A stretch of 64,000 nucleotides of DNA, from assembly GCF_036347055.1 (NCBI RefSeq), contig NZ_CP108882.1:7800001-7864000 (forward strand), written 5' to 3'. This DNA comes from Streptomyces sp. NBC_00820. GTDB lineage: Bacteria > Actinomycetota > Actinomycetes > Streptomycetales > Streptomycetaceae. Positions within the stretch are counted from its first letter, which is position 1. Each line of letters starts with the position of its first letter. Of the stretch, positions 51,816 to 60,381 are shown piece by piece. Made by a program: the position numbers and the translations under genes. The notes beneath the pieces were generated by a model. It was not told the origin of the DNA, searched no databases, and saw nothing but the letters and a program-made list of their open reading frames with translations.

Positions 51816-52265
51816 TCAAGAGTTGTGGATGGTGTCTTCCGGGTTTGACGCGGTGATCTCGACTGCGGCGAGGCGGGCTTCCTCGCGCACGTCCCGGTCG
51901 GGGTGGTTGAGGAAAGGCTCGATCATCGGTAGCGCCTGGGGGGCGTGCGTGGCACCGAGGATGTAGATCGTGTGGCCAAGGATCTCGGTCTCCATCGTCG
52001 GCATGGCAGCGGCCAGCGGTCTGACGAGGTCAAGGGGCACGTGGTGGTGGTTGAACGCTTCACTGACCGCGTTCAGAGCGGACTCCCGAACCCGGGTGAC
52101 GAGTTCGTCGACGGTCAGACTGACCAGACGCCCGACGACCAGGCGGGCCGTATCGCCGTCGAGTGCGGTGCCGCGTAGGAGATCCCCGAGCGAGGCGACG
52201 GCGACGTCCCGGCGGGCCGGATCGCGGTCAGTCAGAGCTTCGAGGGCAGCGGACATGTCCTTCAC
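51816..52265 (-). CDS. HEAT-repeat-like protein
   Basis: About 149 residues of HEAT-like helical pairs: DPARRDVAVASLGDLLRGTA, VTRVRESALNAVSEAFNHHH, METEILGHTIYILGATHAPQ, NHPDRDVREEARLAAVEITA. Such repeats mediate protein contacts. GTG 52265 overlaps by four bases (GTGA) the stop of an IS256 relic, while ATG 52256 is an internal option. The native 5' end may have been removed by the IS. Confidence 0.6.
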   Translation of the reverse strand: MKDMSAALEALTDRDPARRDVAVASLGDLLRGTALDGDTARLVVGRLVSLTVDELVTRVRESALNAVSEAFNHHHVPLDLVRPLAAAMPTMETEILGHTIYILGATHAPQALPMIEPFLNHPDRDVREEARLAAVEITASNPEDTIHNS

Positions 52266-52624
52266 GCGGCCACCTCGGGCCGCTCGACCAGGACGCCGCT
52301 CTCGAACCAGGCTCCCGCACGGACGAGCGGCACCGGGTGGGCGCCGGTGATCGCGCGCCATCGCGCCTGGGCGGACTCGACGAGCTTGAACACCATCGCC
52401 AGGGCCGCGGCCGCACTGATCGCCTTCTCGGCGTGCGCGCGGTCCTCGCCGTTGCAGATCTCCCGCATCGCCTTGACCGCGCATGGCTGCACGGACTTCG
52501 GTAGGCGGTTCGCGACATTCCGGGCTTTATGAACCCAGCAGTGCTGGTGCCGTGCGGCCGGGAGCACCTTGCCGAGGGCCTTCCACAGGCCCATCGCTCC
52601 CTCGTCGGTGACCATGCTGAGCAC
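52262..52624 (-). pseudogene. IS256-family transposase fragment, internally deleted
   Basis: The frame reads TDEGAMGLWKALGKVLPAAR, HQHCWVHKARNVANRLPKSV, then jumps to AAALAMVFKLVESAQARWRA and GAWFESGVLVERP. These are the middle and C-terminal motifs of IS256 transposases (C/HWxHK and the AMAFKLIESAQARWR tail) with the section between them missing. The upstream part of the gene is absent. Confidence 0.8.
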
Positions 52625-52904
52625 GGGTATGCCTTCCCGACCCGCGCTGCGAACGCGGGCCTACTCGGTGACCATCACAGGATCATTCGGGAAGGTACGC
52701 CCTCCGCGTCCCTCCCCGCACCCATCCACAAGTCCTGAGCCTTGCTCGTGAACACTGCGCGGGGGTGTGGTCGATGAGCAGGCCGGGCTGTCAGGCGGTG
52801 AGGATCTGGGCGCTGCATACGAAGAGGTTGCCGGGAAGCTGATCCAGGGAATGCCAGGCCCAGCAAGAGCCCTTGCCTGCTCAGCAGGATCGCTCCGACG
52901 GCGA
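52625..52904. other. Non-coding or degraded IS-adjacent DNA
   Basis: About 280 bp with no protein-like reading on either strand. It may contain the lost N-terminal part of the IS256 gene in a form that cannot be recognised. Confidence 0.35.
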
Positions 52905-53654
52905 CTACCGCGTGCGCCGTTGGCGGTCTGGTGCTGCGGGGTGGCTGGAGACCCGCGGCGGCTGTTCGGGCAGGCGGCGGGCGCGGATGAGCTGCTGGAT
53001 GACTGGGGTGCTTCCGTCGGGGTGGTGCAGCAGGTCGATGGTCTCGACGCGGAAGCCGTATTCGGTGAGAAGTTCTTCCCATAGTTGCGGGGACAGGACC
53101 CACATCTGGGTCGGCAGGGGCGGGTCGTCGCGCAGCAGGATCATCTGCTCGCGCGGTGTCACCTCCGTAGACGGGCCGCGGCCGTGAAGGTCGGTGTGCA
53201 GGAGCGAGAGGATCAGTGGCGCGCCGGGTCGCAGGCCGCGGCGCAGGGCGGGCAGCGCGCGGTGCGGGTCGATGAAGGCCATGGTGCCGATGGCGTATGC
53301 GGCGTCGAACGGCTCGGCCTCGGCAAGGTACTCGGTCACATCTGCGTGGGTGAACTCCACTCCCTGAATGCCCGCGTGGTTGGAGATGGCGCGTTCGTGC
53401 TGGGTCGGGGACAGTTCGATTCCGGTGACGCGGGCGCCATGGGTCTGTGCGAGATGGGCGGCGTGGTGGCCGGCCCCGGAGCCGATGTCCAGGACGCGGC
53501 GGCCGGTGATGTCGCCGAGGACTTCAGCACCTGGTCCGACTCCGTCCCAGGGCGCCCAGGACATCTGGTCGGGGAGGGGAGGCGTGTAGGCGCGGGCCAG
53601 TTGGCGCTGTCCGTAGACCTTCCAGGCGTGGGTGTTGATGTCTTCGACGGGCAC
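52905..53654 (-). CDS. SAM-dependent methyltransferase
   Basis: A 249-residue class I methyltransferase. RRVLDIGSGAGHHAAHLAQT is motif I, ARVTGIELSPTQHERAISNH motif II, VEFTHADVTEYLAEAEPFDA motif III and GTMAFIDPHRALPALRRGLR motif IV. The substrate is not apparent, but the ubiE/UbiG-type size suggests a small-molecule target. GTG 53654 follows GGAGG. The C-terminus (SSHPAAPDRQRRTR) is low-complexity. The upstream 495 bp to 54149 contains no supported gene. Confidence 0.87.
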   Translation of the reverse strand: MPVEDINTHAWKVYGQRQLARAYTPPLPDQMSWAPWDGVGPGAEVLGDITGRRVLDIGSGAGHHAAHLAQTHGARVTGIELSPTQHERAISNHAGIQGVEFTHADVTEYLAEAEPFDAAYAIGTMAFIDPHRALPALRRGLRPGAPLILSLLHTDLHGRGPSTEVTPREQMILLRDDPPLPTQMWVLSPQLWEELLTEYGFRVETIDLLHHPDGSTPVIQQLIRARRLPEQPPRVSSHPAAPDRQRRTR

Positions 53655-54149
53655 GGTGCCTCCTCGGTGGCCGTGATGTGGATCAGGTGTGTGTTGAGGT
53701 AGGCGGGGCCTTCGCCGCGCCGGGCTCGTTCGATGGCCTCCAGACGGGCGAAGGCCCGGGGAACCAGTGAGGGTGGTCCGAGCCGCGAACCGCTCTTCTC
53801 CGGTCATGGGTGCTGGAAGCAGGGGAACTGCAGCAGCGACCGTGCCTAGGTGTTCAATTGTCTGTACGAGTGGTACGCGGACAACAGCGGGCGTCAGCAA
53901 GCCTGTTCACCGGCTAAGGCACTCGAGCCCGGCGGCGGAAGCACCCAGCGTACGGCGGCCCGCCGCGACCCGCGACACCCGGCGAACGTCGTGGCGCAAC
54001 CACGTGGACGTAGACGTCATCGGCGAGACCGACACCGCCGAGAAGTCCGTGAACCAGGCTGAAGTGAACTGGCGGGTGTATTGAGGGACCACGCCGGCTG
54101 TCTCGGAGAGGCATGCCGTGGACGCCCCGGCAGAGCCATGGAGGACGAC

Positions 54150-55004
54150 GTGTCAGAGCAGGACGCCACCGCACAGCCAGGCATCGCGCCGACGGCTCGG
54201 CGCACGGCGGGCACCATGTTCGCCGCCCTCTACGGTGAGCTGATCCCGCACTCCTGGCACGATCCCGCATCCGAACACGACGCGTACCAGTTGTTCTTCC
54301 AGCGATCGCTTGCCATGGGCTGGCTCGACGACCGGGCGAGCACGGTGGAGGGGGATGATCCGAGGACGCGAGCGATTGTCGCGCCGGGGCTGTGGGCCAT
54401 GAACGACGCCGGATGGAGCCACCCCCTCGCCGCCTCCGAGTCGAACCTGATCTCCTGGTTCCAGGTCGAGGGCGGCGCGGTGGCGGATGACCGGCCGCTC
54501 CCCGTACAGCCGTTCCTGCGGTGCGCCTGGGACACCACAGCACGGATCGGTACGGTACGTCTGTCCGCGGTACAGGTCCTCTTGCCGGTGCAGGGGCTCG
54601 ACACCTCGGCACGCCCGCCGCAGGCGATCGTGCCGTCATTGCAGACGATCGACTGGTTCAGCGAGCACGCCCCGCGATCGCGGACATCGGTGACGATCCG
54701 CATCGACGGCGGGCAGGACCCGTCGATTTCCGATGTCGCGCCGCAGTTGGCGCGTCACCTCGACCACTTGGACCAGAGCCTCTTCGTGTGCAGAGCAGAC
54801 GAAGAGGAAGCCCCGGACGGCGCCCCGGCCCCGCCGTTCGACGCCGGTTTCTGGAACGGCCCGCCCCTGCACGGCATGACCCTGCACGGCGAACTTCCAG
54901 AGTGGTCGTGTGACGCGGTCGGATGGCTGGCCGAAACGGTCGCCGACGCTGCTGCCCACCTCGGCGTCCACGCGCCCTTGCTGCTCACCGTCACGCGGAC
55001 CTGA
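54150..55004 (+). CDS. Hypothetical protein (284 aa)
   Basis: Unrecognised soluble protein. Sections include AGTMFAALYGELIPHSWHDP, YQLFFQRSLAMGWLDDRAST, WFQVEGGAVADDRPLPVQPF, IGTVRLSAVQVLLPVQGLDT and NGPPLHGMTLHGELPEWSCD. It may be an enzyme of a small actinobacterial family. GTG 54150 is preferred because GGAGG lies five bases upstream; ATG 54138 is possible. No conserved catalytic motif can be pointed to. A 303-bp gene-free gap to 55307 follows. Confidence 0.6.
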   Translation: MSEQDATAQPGIAPTARRTAGTMFAALYGELIPHSWHDPASEHDAYQLFFQRSLAMGWLDDRASTVEGDDPRTRAIVAPGLWAMNDAGWSHPLAASESNLISWFQVEGGAVADDRPLPVQPFLRCAWDTTARIGTVRLSAVQVLLPVQGLDTSARPPQAIVPSLQTIDWFSEHAPRSRTSVTIRIDGGQDPSISDVAPQLARHLDHLDQSLFVCRADEEEAPDGAPAPPFDAGFWNGPPLHGMTLHGELPEWSCDAVGWLAETVADAAAHLGVHAPLLLTVTRT

Positions 55005-55307
55005 GCTGCTTCTCGACTGGTGATCGAGCGGTGGGTGCGGTGGGCCGCGCCTCTCGCGATCCGAGCGGCCGCGACTCGTACTCCCGCTCCTGTACAGCCG
55101 CCGGTGAACTGCCTGAAAGCCCGGCGCGATAACCCGTTTGGCTGACCACCGCGACCACTGCTACTTTTCTGGTGGCCGTGCGAGAGAACGAGGAGGTGGT
55201 ACCCGTGAACGCAGTATCGACATGGGTGCTCTCCTCCGGGGTCACGGTCGGGCGATAGACAGGTCGTCCGGGAGCGCCGTTCAAGTGCACTCCCGAAAGG
55301 CACGACC

Positions 55308-56045
55308 ATGCATTTCACTTCCGAGCAGCGCCTCGACGACGGCGTCCTCGAACGCGAATTCACCCTCGGTGAGATTCCCGGCATCCTGTGGACACCCGCA
55401 TCGGCATCCGCATCCGCACCGGCGCCGCTGATCCTGCTCGGCCACCCCGGCGGACTGCGCAAGATGTACCCCCGGCTGGTGGCCCGGGCCCGGCACTCCG
55501 CGGCGGAGGGCTTCGCCACGGCCACCATCGAGCTCCCCGGGAGCGGCGACCGGCCCCGCTGGCCCGCCGTCGAGCAGGCCCGCGCCGACCTGCGCCGGGT
55601 GCTGGAGGCCGGCGAGCCGGTCAGCAACGAGATCGTCGACGCCCTCGTCCTCCCGCTGGTCGACAAGGCGGTCCCGGAATGGCAGGCCGCCCTGGACGCC
55701 CTTCTTTCGCTGCCCGAGATCGGCGGCCCGGTCGGGTACTCTGGGGGAGTGATCTCCATCGGGACCCGGCTGGCGGTGGTCGAGCCGCGCATCTCGGCCG
55801 CCGTTCTGTTCGCCGGGAGTTTCGTGCCTCGCGCCATGTTCGAGGAGGCCCGCCAGGTCACCATTCCGCTGCACGTCCTGTTGCAGTGGGATGACGTGGG
55901 GAACGACCGGCAGGTGGCCCTGGACCTGTTCGACGCCTTCGGCTCCAAGGAGAAGACGCTGCACGCCAACATGGGCGGGCACACCGGCGTCCCGCAGTTC
56001 GCGGGGGAAGCAGCGGCCCGGTTCTTCACCCGGCATCTGAGCTAG
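55308..56045 (+). CDS. Small alpha/beta hydrolase
   Basis: A 245-residue dienelactone-hydrolase-like protein. ILLGHPGGLRKMYPRLVARA begins the fold, PEIGGPVGYSGGVISIGTRL holds the nucleophile elbow (GYSGG), LHVLLQWDDVGNDRQVALDL provides the acidic residue and ANMGGHTGVPQF the His. It has no signal peptide. The ATG at 55308 starts a compact N-terminal beta strand (FTSEQRLDDGVLEREFTLGE). Substrate unknown. Confidence 0.82.
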   Translation: MHFTSEQRLDDGVLEREFTLGEIPGILWTPASASASAPAPLILLGHPGGLRKMYPRLVARARHSAAEGFATATIELPGSGDRPRWPAVEQARADLRRVLEAGEPVSNEIVDALVLPLVDKAVPEWQAALDALLSLPEIGGPVGYSGGVISIGTRLAVVEPRISAAVLFAGSFVPRAMFEEARQVTIPLHVLLQWDDVGNDRQVALDLFDAFGSKEKTLHANMGGHTGVPQFAGEAAARFFTRHLS

Positions 56046-56081
56046 ACAGTTTCGCTGAGATCATCCGATCGCTGGTCCGGG

Positions 56082-56498
56082 TGTGCCGTTGACTGACGCG
56101 CAGTGGGCGCGGATGGAGCCGTTACTCCCGGACCGGACACCGAAGCGGGGTGGCCGGTGACGACACCTGGGAGCGGGTCTTCACCGCGCTGATGGCTCGG
56201 GCCGATGCCGACCAGGACCTCAACTGGGCGGTCTCGGTGGACTCCACGATCGTGCGCGCCCACCAGCACGCGGCCGGGGCCCGTGAAAGGGGCCCCGGCC
56301 GGCGGGCCGGCCGACCATGCCATCGGCCGGTCCCGCGGCGGGCTGACCACGAAGATCCACCTCGCTGCCGCTGCCGACGGCGGTCGCTGCCGACGCGTGA
56401 AGCAGCGGCGCGGCATGACCACCCGCTACGAGAAGACAGCCACGATCCACCTGGCCGGACTCCATATCGCGGGCATCTTCATCCGGCCCGCTCGCTGA
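56082..56498 (+). pseudogene. IS5-family transposase relic
   Basis: Pieces in two or more frames: LTDAQWARMEPLLPDRTPKR, DTWERVFTALMARADADQDL, NWAVSVDSTIVRAHQHAAGA and GRSRGGLTTKIHLAAAADGG, then VKQRRGMTTRYEKTATIHLA before a stop at 56498. These are ordered IS5-family blocks, with deletions between several. It is inactive. Confidence 0.8.
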
Positions 56499-56513
56499 TC
56501 CGAACGAAAGCCC

Positions 56514-57074
56514 CTAGATGTCGCCGACGGCGAACTGGTCGATCATCGCGGTGTAGTTGGTGACACCCCCGAGCACACAGCCCGCGCCGAGTTCGATCAG
56601 GTTGCTGGTGGTGCGGCCGTGTGCGCGTGCGGTGCCGCCGGCGAAGGAGCCGGTGGCGATGGAGCCGCCTTCCAGGGAGAAGGACGAGGCGTCGCCGCGG
56701 AACGTCGTCTGGTCGATGACGGTGCGGGTTCCGTCGTTCCAGTTGATCGTTGCCTTGGCGTAGCCAGGCCCGTAGGGACCGGGGCATTGGGCGGTGAGGG
56801 AGGCTTCGATCTGGACGGTGCCGCCGGTGATCCCCGTGTGGGTGGAGGAGGAGCAGATGCCCATGTCGCCGTTGGCGGACAGCCGCACGGTGTTCTTGCT
56901 GAAGGTGATGCCGGGGTTGAACTGGACGTTGAGGGCGCCACCGTGGCAGGTGATGTCGCCGATGTCGGCCAGGTCTGCGGCCGACGCCTGGCTGAGGGGG
57001 GAAAGAGCGATCACCGCGGTGGCGGCGACAGCCGCAGACAGGAGGGAGCTGCGCACGTGAGGGCCTCGTTTCAT
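56514..57074 (-). CDS. Secreted protein, Ig-like or adhesin-like beta domain
   Basis: A 186-residue protein with a Sec signal peptide (RGPHVRSSLLSAAVAATAVI, cleavage after SQASA). The mature 155 residues are beta-rich: DIGDITCHGGALNVQFNPGI, TFSKNTVRLSANGDMGICSS, SSTHTGITGGTVQIEASLTA, GYAKATINWNDGTRTVIDQT. Three to four cysteines could form disulfides. Similar secreted Streptomyces proteins have no known role. The start is ATG 57074. It is adjacent to the IS5 relic. Confidence 0.72.
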   Translation of the reverse strand: MKRGPHVRSSLLSAAVAATAVIALSPLSQASAADLADIGDITCHGGALNVQFNPGITFSKNTVRLSANGDMGICSSSTHTGITGGTVQIEASLTAQCPGPYGPGYAKATINWNDGTRTVIDQTTFRGDASSFSLEGGSIATGSFAGGTARAHGRTTSNLIELGAGCVLGGVTNYTAMIDQFAVGDI

Positions 57075-57499
57075 GGGCGGGGGAGGCGAACCCAGAAAGC
57101 GAACCGGTTTTCGTATGGGTCAGCCCGCGCCGCGCCCCCGGGTCGCTACAACGCCACTCGAACGGCTCACACGCCACCAAGCCCCGCAAGGCGTCCGCTG
57201 ACCGACCCGGTCGATCATCAGTGACAACAGTCAAGGCGTCACTGGACACATGGAACGCCATCGGCACTGCGGCGCGGGAGACGTTCCACGGACTTCCCTA
57301 CCGCAGGTCATGGCTGTGGAACGGTGGTTCTGTCCGCTGCCTCCGGGCGGGCGCGCGAGCCGGTTCCACAGCGGCACAGGTGGCGCTGCCGAGCGGCAAT
57401 CGCCCCGCGTCCGGCTTGGGTGGCCCAATCGTGGGTGAGTGACGCGTGACTGCGTCGCCCGCCCACGATGCGGACACGGCCGTACGGGTCCCGGATCGC
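57075..57499. other. Non-coding stretch
   Basis: About 425 bp with no supported gene. The upstream part should hold the promoter of the secreted-protein gene. Nothing else is recognised. Confidence 0.4.
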
Positions 57500-57720
57500 T
57501 CAGCCGAGGGGGAGTTCCACGCTCGTTTCGTCCCCGCCTGGCGAGCTGATGGTGGTGGGGCCGCCGTCCGGGCCAGCGAGGAGTACAGCTGGTCGCGGCT
57601 GTTGACGACCAGCGCGAGCCGGTGAGTGTCCGGCAGGTCGTAGGCGGCGGGCTGGAGTTGCCGGCTGATGGTGTGGTCCAGGTTGGGGCCAGACCGGATG
57701 TGGTGTACGGCGCGTGGGTG
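57500..57720 (-). pseudogene. CocE/NonD (S15-like) hydrolase C-terminal fragment
   Basis: The frame reads HTISRQLQPAAYDLPDTHRL, ALVVNSRDQLYSSLA, then shifts to GGPTTISSPGGDETSVELPL and a stop at 57500. This matches the C-terminal beta-sandwich of CocE/NonD/X-Pro dipeptidyl-peptidase-like hydrolases (LQPxxYxLPxGHRLALVV). The catalytic domain is absent. The following 367 bp to 58087 hold no supported gene. Confidence 0.62.
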
Positions 57721-58087
57721 ATGATCCGGGCTGTGCCGTCCGGGGCGCTCCCTGGTCTTCTTCTCACTGGCCCCCAACAGACCGAGTACCGACGCCACGA
57801 GCCCCACCTCCGCAAGCGACGTGAACAGACGCACCGCCGCATCTCTCGCGCTTTTAGGGGGAGTTCATGCCCACCACGGCCGAGCGAAGCGATCACGTTC
57901 TGAAAATGGATGGCGTCCGAGCGTTCCGCCTTCGTGATCTGCCGCTTACGTCACGGCTCGGCTGTTCCCGTGACACCACCGTCCAGCGCCCGCCCCCGAG
58001 CACTCGACCCACCCCGCCGTCATGTCGTATGCCCAACGAAGGAGGAATCCAGCACTGGGGGTCGGGCGTCAAGTCCCGCGTGGCTTC

Positions 58088-58375
58088 TCAGAGGCCGCGG
58101 TCCTTGTTCCACCGGCTGATGTACATCGCATAGAGAACGTTGCCGATGCCTCCGGTCAGGCAGAACAGCAGGACATGGACGCCCAGCGACTGCCGGCGAC
58201 GTCGAAATGCCCCACCCGCGAACGCTGCTGCGGAGGCCGAGGCCGCCGCGGAGACAGTGTTGTTGATGATGATCGGCGGCTGTGCGACGTACGGCTGTGC
58301 AGGCTGTGCGCCGTACGGCTGGGCAGGCTGCGCGGCGTACGGATGGGCAGGCTGCTGGCCCGGAGGAGTGGTCAT
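58088..58375 (-). CDS. Small membrane protein with QPAQPY repeats
   Basis: A 95-residue protein. Three near-identical 8-residue repeats (AQPAQPYG type) occupy residues 8-31, followed by PPIIINNTVSAAASASAAAF, a basic patch (RRRRQ) and a C-terminal transmembrane segment LGVHVLLFCLTGGIGNVLYA ending RWNKDRGL. The tail resembles small Streptomyces proteins of unknown function. The repeat DNA is a 24-bp tandem of three copies. Confidence 0.7.
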   Translation of the reverse strand: MTTPPGQQPAHPYAAQPAQPYGAQPAQPYVAQPPIIINNTVSAAASASAAAFAGGAFRRRRQSLGVHVLLFCLTGGIGNVLYAMYISRWNKDRGL

Positions 58376-58515
58376 GTCGTGCCTCTAGTGTGCGTGTTGT
58401 GTGAATACGGCACTGGATAGTAAGGCCTTCTGGTAGTTGGGGTGAAATTCTTCTTACCTGTCGGTTTGGTGGTCCTGTAGGGATTCAGGCTGCGCCATGC
58501 GTGGCGACGGGCTAG

Positions 58516-58632
58516 TTACTTGCCGCACTGGAGAGCTCCGCCCGAAGCCCCTGAGTTGACGTTCTGATCGGAGCAACTGCCCACATTGGTAAGTGAGGTT
58601 GAGGTATCGGCGTTCTGCCCGATGAGGTGTAC
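58516..58632 (-). pseudogene. C-terminal tail of a small secreted protein
   Basis: The frame ends IGQNADTSTSLTNVGSCSDQ, NVNSGASGGALQCGK. The pattern of spaced Cys with Asn/Ser/Gly runs and the final CGK resembles small secreted Streptomyces proteins. A signal peptide is missing, so only the end is present. Identity is uncertain. Confidence 0.4.
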
Positions 58633-58829
58633 CGCCTGAGGGCGGTGAAACCCCGGCTGTCGTCTCGGTTCGGCCGTCAGCGGGCATGGACCAGACGCAC
58701 GGTGAACCCACGCAGGCAAGGGGCAGCGGGAAACCGCCGTGTTGCCGGATCGGCGTCCCTCTCCAAAACCGGCAGGCGCCCCAGGGGTGGGTCATGAGAA
58801 GGTGCGGTTCGACCGGCATAGGGGGAAGA

Positions 58830-59429
58830 GTGGGACTGACCTACGGCTACGACATTTACCTGCGTCCCCGAAACGTCGCCAAGGCGCTGGCCAATCTGGC
58901 CGAGTTGGCGCCGCCGGCCTCTCGCGTGCCGCCGCTCGAGGTCACCTTGCCCGGCGGTGACCGGATCGTCCTCCCGTTCACGTCCAACTTCAAGAGCGAG
59001 CCGGTCGACTGCTCCACGAGCAGCAAACTCGAGCTCGACACGTCCATCATGTTCGACGTCGATGATGTACTGCGCGAGTACGCGGAGACGGGCGGCCCTG
59101 GACCCGAGGCGGACGGGCGCATCCGGATCGGGTACGTCTACGCGACGATCAGGTTCGAGTCCTCCCTGCACCCTGATTACGCGTCGGTGGAGTGCTGGGC
59201 AGCGACGTCGGGGATGAGCCGCTTGTTCGCGCGGTCGACCAACGTCAGGAAGCTGTTCACCGACCTCGCTGCCGCCAGTGGCGGAGTGTGCTGCCTGTTC
59301 GACACCGGCGACGGCGGCCCCGAGCAAGTGTGCTGGCTCAACGGTGAGACCACCCAGGAGATGGTCTCCGGTCCCCGCTTTCCGGATCAGCAAGCACTCG
59401 TGGCGACTTGGCCCGACCCCGGGAAGTGA
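58830..59429 (+). CDS. Hypothetical protein (199 aa)
   Basis: A soluble protein starting at GTG 58830 with GGGGGAAG upstream. Sequence sections LTYGYDIYLRPRNVAKALAN, LEVTLPGGDRIVLPFTSNFK, IMFDVDDVLREYAETGG, GRIRIGYVYATIRFESSLHP and RLFARSTNVRKLFTDLAAAS match a Streptomyces family of unknown function. Conserved late motifs CCLFDTGDGG and VCWLNGETT suggest a shared fold. No signal peptide or enzyme motif is seen. Confidence 0.68.
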   Translation: MGLTYGYDIYLRPRNVAKALANLAELAPPASRVPPLEVTLPGGDRIVLPFTSNFKSEPVDCSTSSKLELDTSIMFDVDDVLREYAETGGPGPEADGRIRIGYVYATIRFESSLHPDYASVECWAATSGMSRLFARSTNVRKLFTDLAAASGGVCCLFDTGDGGPEQVCWLNGETTQEMVSGPRFPDQQALVATWPDPGK

Positions 59430-59540
59430 GCACCGGCGCCCATGAGTTGGGCCGACTTCCGCGGCGACTGGATCCAGGAGGGTCGCTGTGTCCGAGCACT
59501 CGTAACGTGCGAGGGAAGTCGCGTTTGGCGCATGACATGC

Positions 59541-59576
59541 GACAGGGGCCCGGTCTCATGAGACCGGGCCCCTGTC
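59541..59576. terminator. Perfect 36-bp hairpin beside the tRNA
   Basis: The segment is an uninterrupted 36-bp perfect inverted repeat (18-bp arms with no loop), starting GACAGGGGCC and ending GGCCCCTGTC. It lies two bases after the 3' end of the tRNA on the minus strand, and is followed by TTT on the plus strand. It can terminate the tRNA and perhaps also the gene ending at 59429. Confidence 0.85.
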
Positions 59577-59578
59577 TT

Positions 59579-59655
59579 TGGTAGCGGGGACAGGATTTGA
59601 ACCTGCGACCTCTGGGTTATGAGCCCAGCGAGCTACCGAGCTGCTCCACCCCGCG
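59579..59655 (-). tRNA. Initiator tRNA-Met (CAU), CCA encoded
   Basis: The minus-strand sequence folds as a tRNA: acceptor CGCGGGG/CCCCGCU, anticodon loop CUCAUAA with CAU at 59621-59619, T-arm GUUCAAAUC and an encoded CCA end at 59581-59579. Three consecutive G:C pairs next to the anticodon loop (GGG/CCC), plus the unpaired C1 at the 5' end, are hallmarks of initiator tRNA. The 77-nt length is normal. Confidence 0.92.
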
Positions 59656-59805
59656 TCGGTAATCACCATCCTACCTTGCGATCAGAGGAGGGTGTCACCG
59701 AGGGGCGGCGTCCAGTGGGCGGGATGCGATCAGCGGCGAGAGCCGCGTGATGACTGGCGCGCGGCACGCGCAGAGGGCCCTATGGGAATGGGGTCGGCGC
59801 GGCAG

Positions 59806-60271
59806 GTGCCCTCCTGGACGAGCTCCGCCATCGCGCCGACGGTCTCCTCCAGGGGGACGGAGGGGTCGTGGCGGTGCGCGTAGTACAGGTCGATCGTGTC
59901 GATGCCGAGGCGCTTCAGGCTGGCGTCGACGCACTGGCGGACGTAGGTGCGGTCGCCGCGGACCTGGTTCCAGGTCCGTCGGCCCGGCTGCCGCACGATG
60001 CCGAACTTCGTGGCGAGGAAGACCCGTTCGCGGTGGGCGCGGACGAAGGGGCCGAGGAGCACCTCGTTCTCGCCGTTTCCGTACAGGTCGGCGGTGTCGA
60101 ACATGGTGACGCCCGCGTCGAGGGCGGCCCGCAGTGTTTCCTGCGCCTGGGCCGGTGCGCTGGGCCCGTAGAACTCGCTGAAGCCCATGCAGCCGAGGCC
60201 CTGGGCGCCTACTGACGGGCCGTTGGTGCCGAGGGCGACGACCGGGAGGTGGGGGCAGGCACGGCAGGCAT
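59806..60271 (-). pseudogene. Aldo/keto reductase, truncated
   Basis: The frame has GPSVGAQGLGCMGFSEFYGP, LDAGVTMFDTADLYGNGENE, RERVFLATKFGIV, SLKRLGIDTIDLYYAHRHDP, typical of AKR enzymes with catalytic Asp, Tyr and Lys all present. After AELVQEGT the sequence becomes unrelated, so roughly the last 170 residues are missing. The likely ATG at 60271 is in another frame, separated by a C5 tract. It follows the ScbR-like gene in the same direction. Confidence 0.75.
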
Positions 60272-60318
60272 GGGAAGGGCTCTCCTTGGGTGGCGGTGGG
60301 CGGCCGGGAGGGCGCGAG

Positions 60319-60381
60319 TGCCACGCGTGGCGGGTGTCACGCGTGGCGGGTGCCACGCGTCGCGGGTGTCACGCGTGGCGG
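60319..60381. repeat. 16-bp tandem repeat with ACGCGT cores
   Basis: Four 16-bp units (TGCCACGCGTGGCGGG and TGTCACGCGTGGCGGG variants, alternating) form a 32-bp higher-order pattern. Each unit has an ACGCGT palindrome. The last unit covers the stop codon of the ScbR-like gene. Confidence 0.85.

Noticed and set aside
57298..57834. Minus-strand frame considered as a full gene
   Set aside because: Only a central stretch resembles a CocE/NonD C-terminus; both sides are frameshifted.
59541..59655. tRNA and hairpin considered as an attachment site of an integrated element
   Set aside because: No integrase, excisionase or duplicated tRNA 3' end is found in the window.
60319..60381. Repeat units considered as a CRISPR array
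   Set aside because: Units are directly adjacent with no spacers and no cas genes are near.
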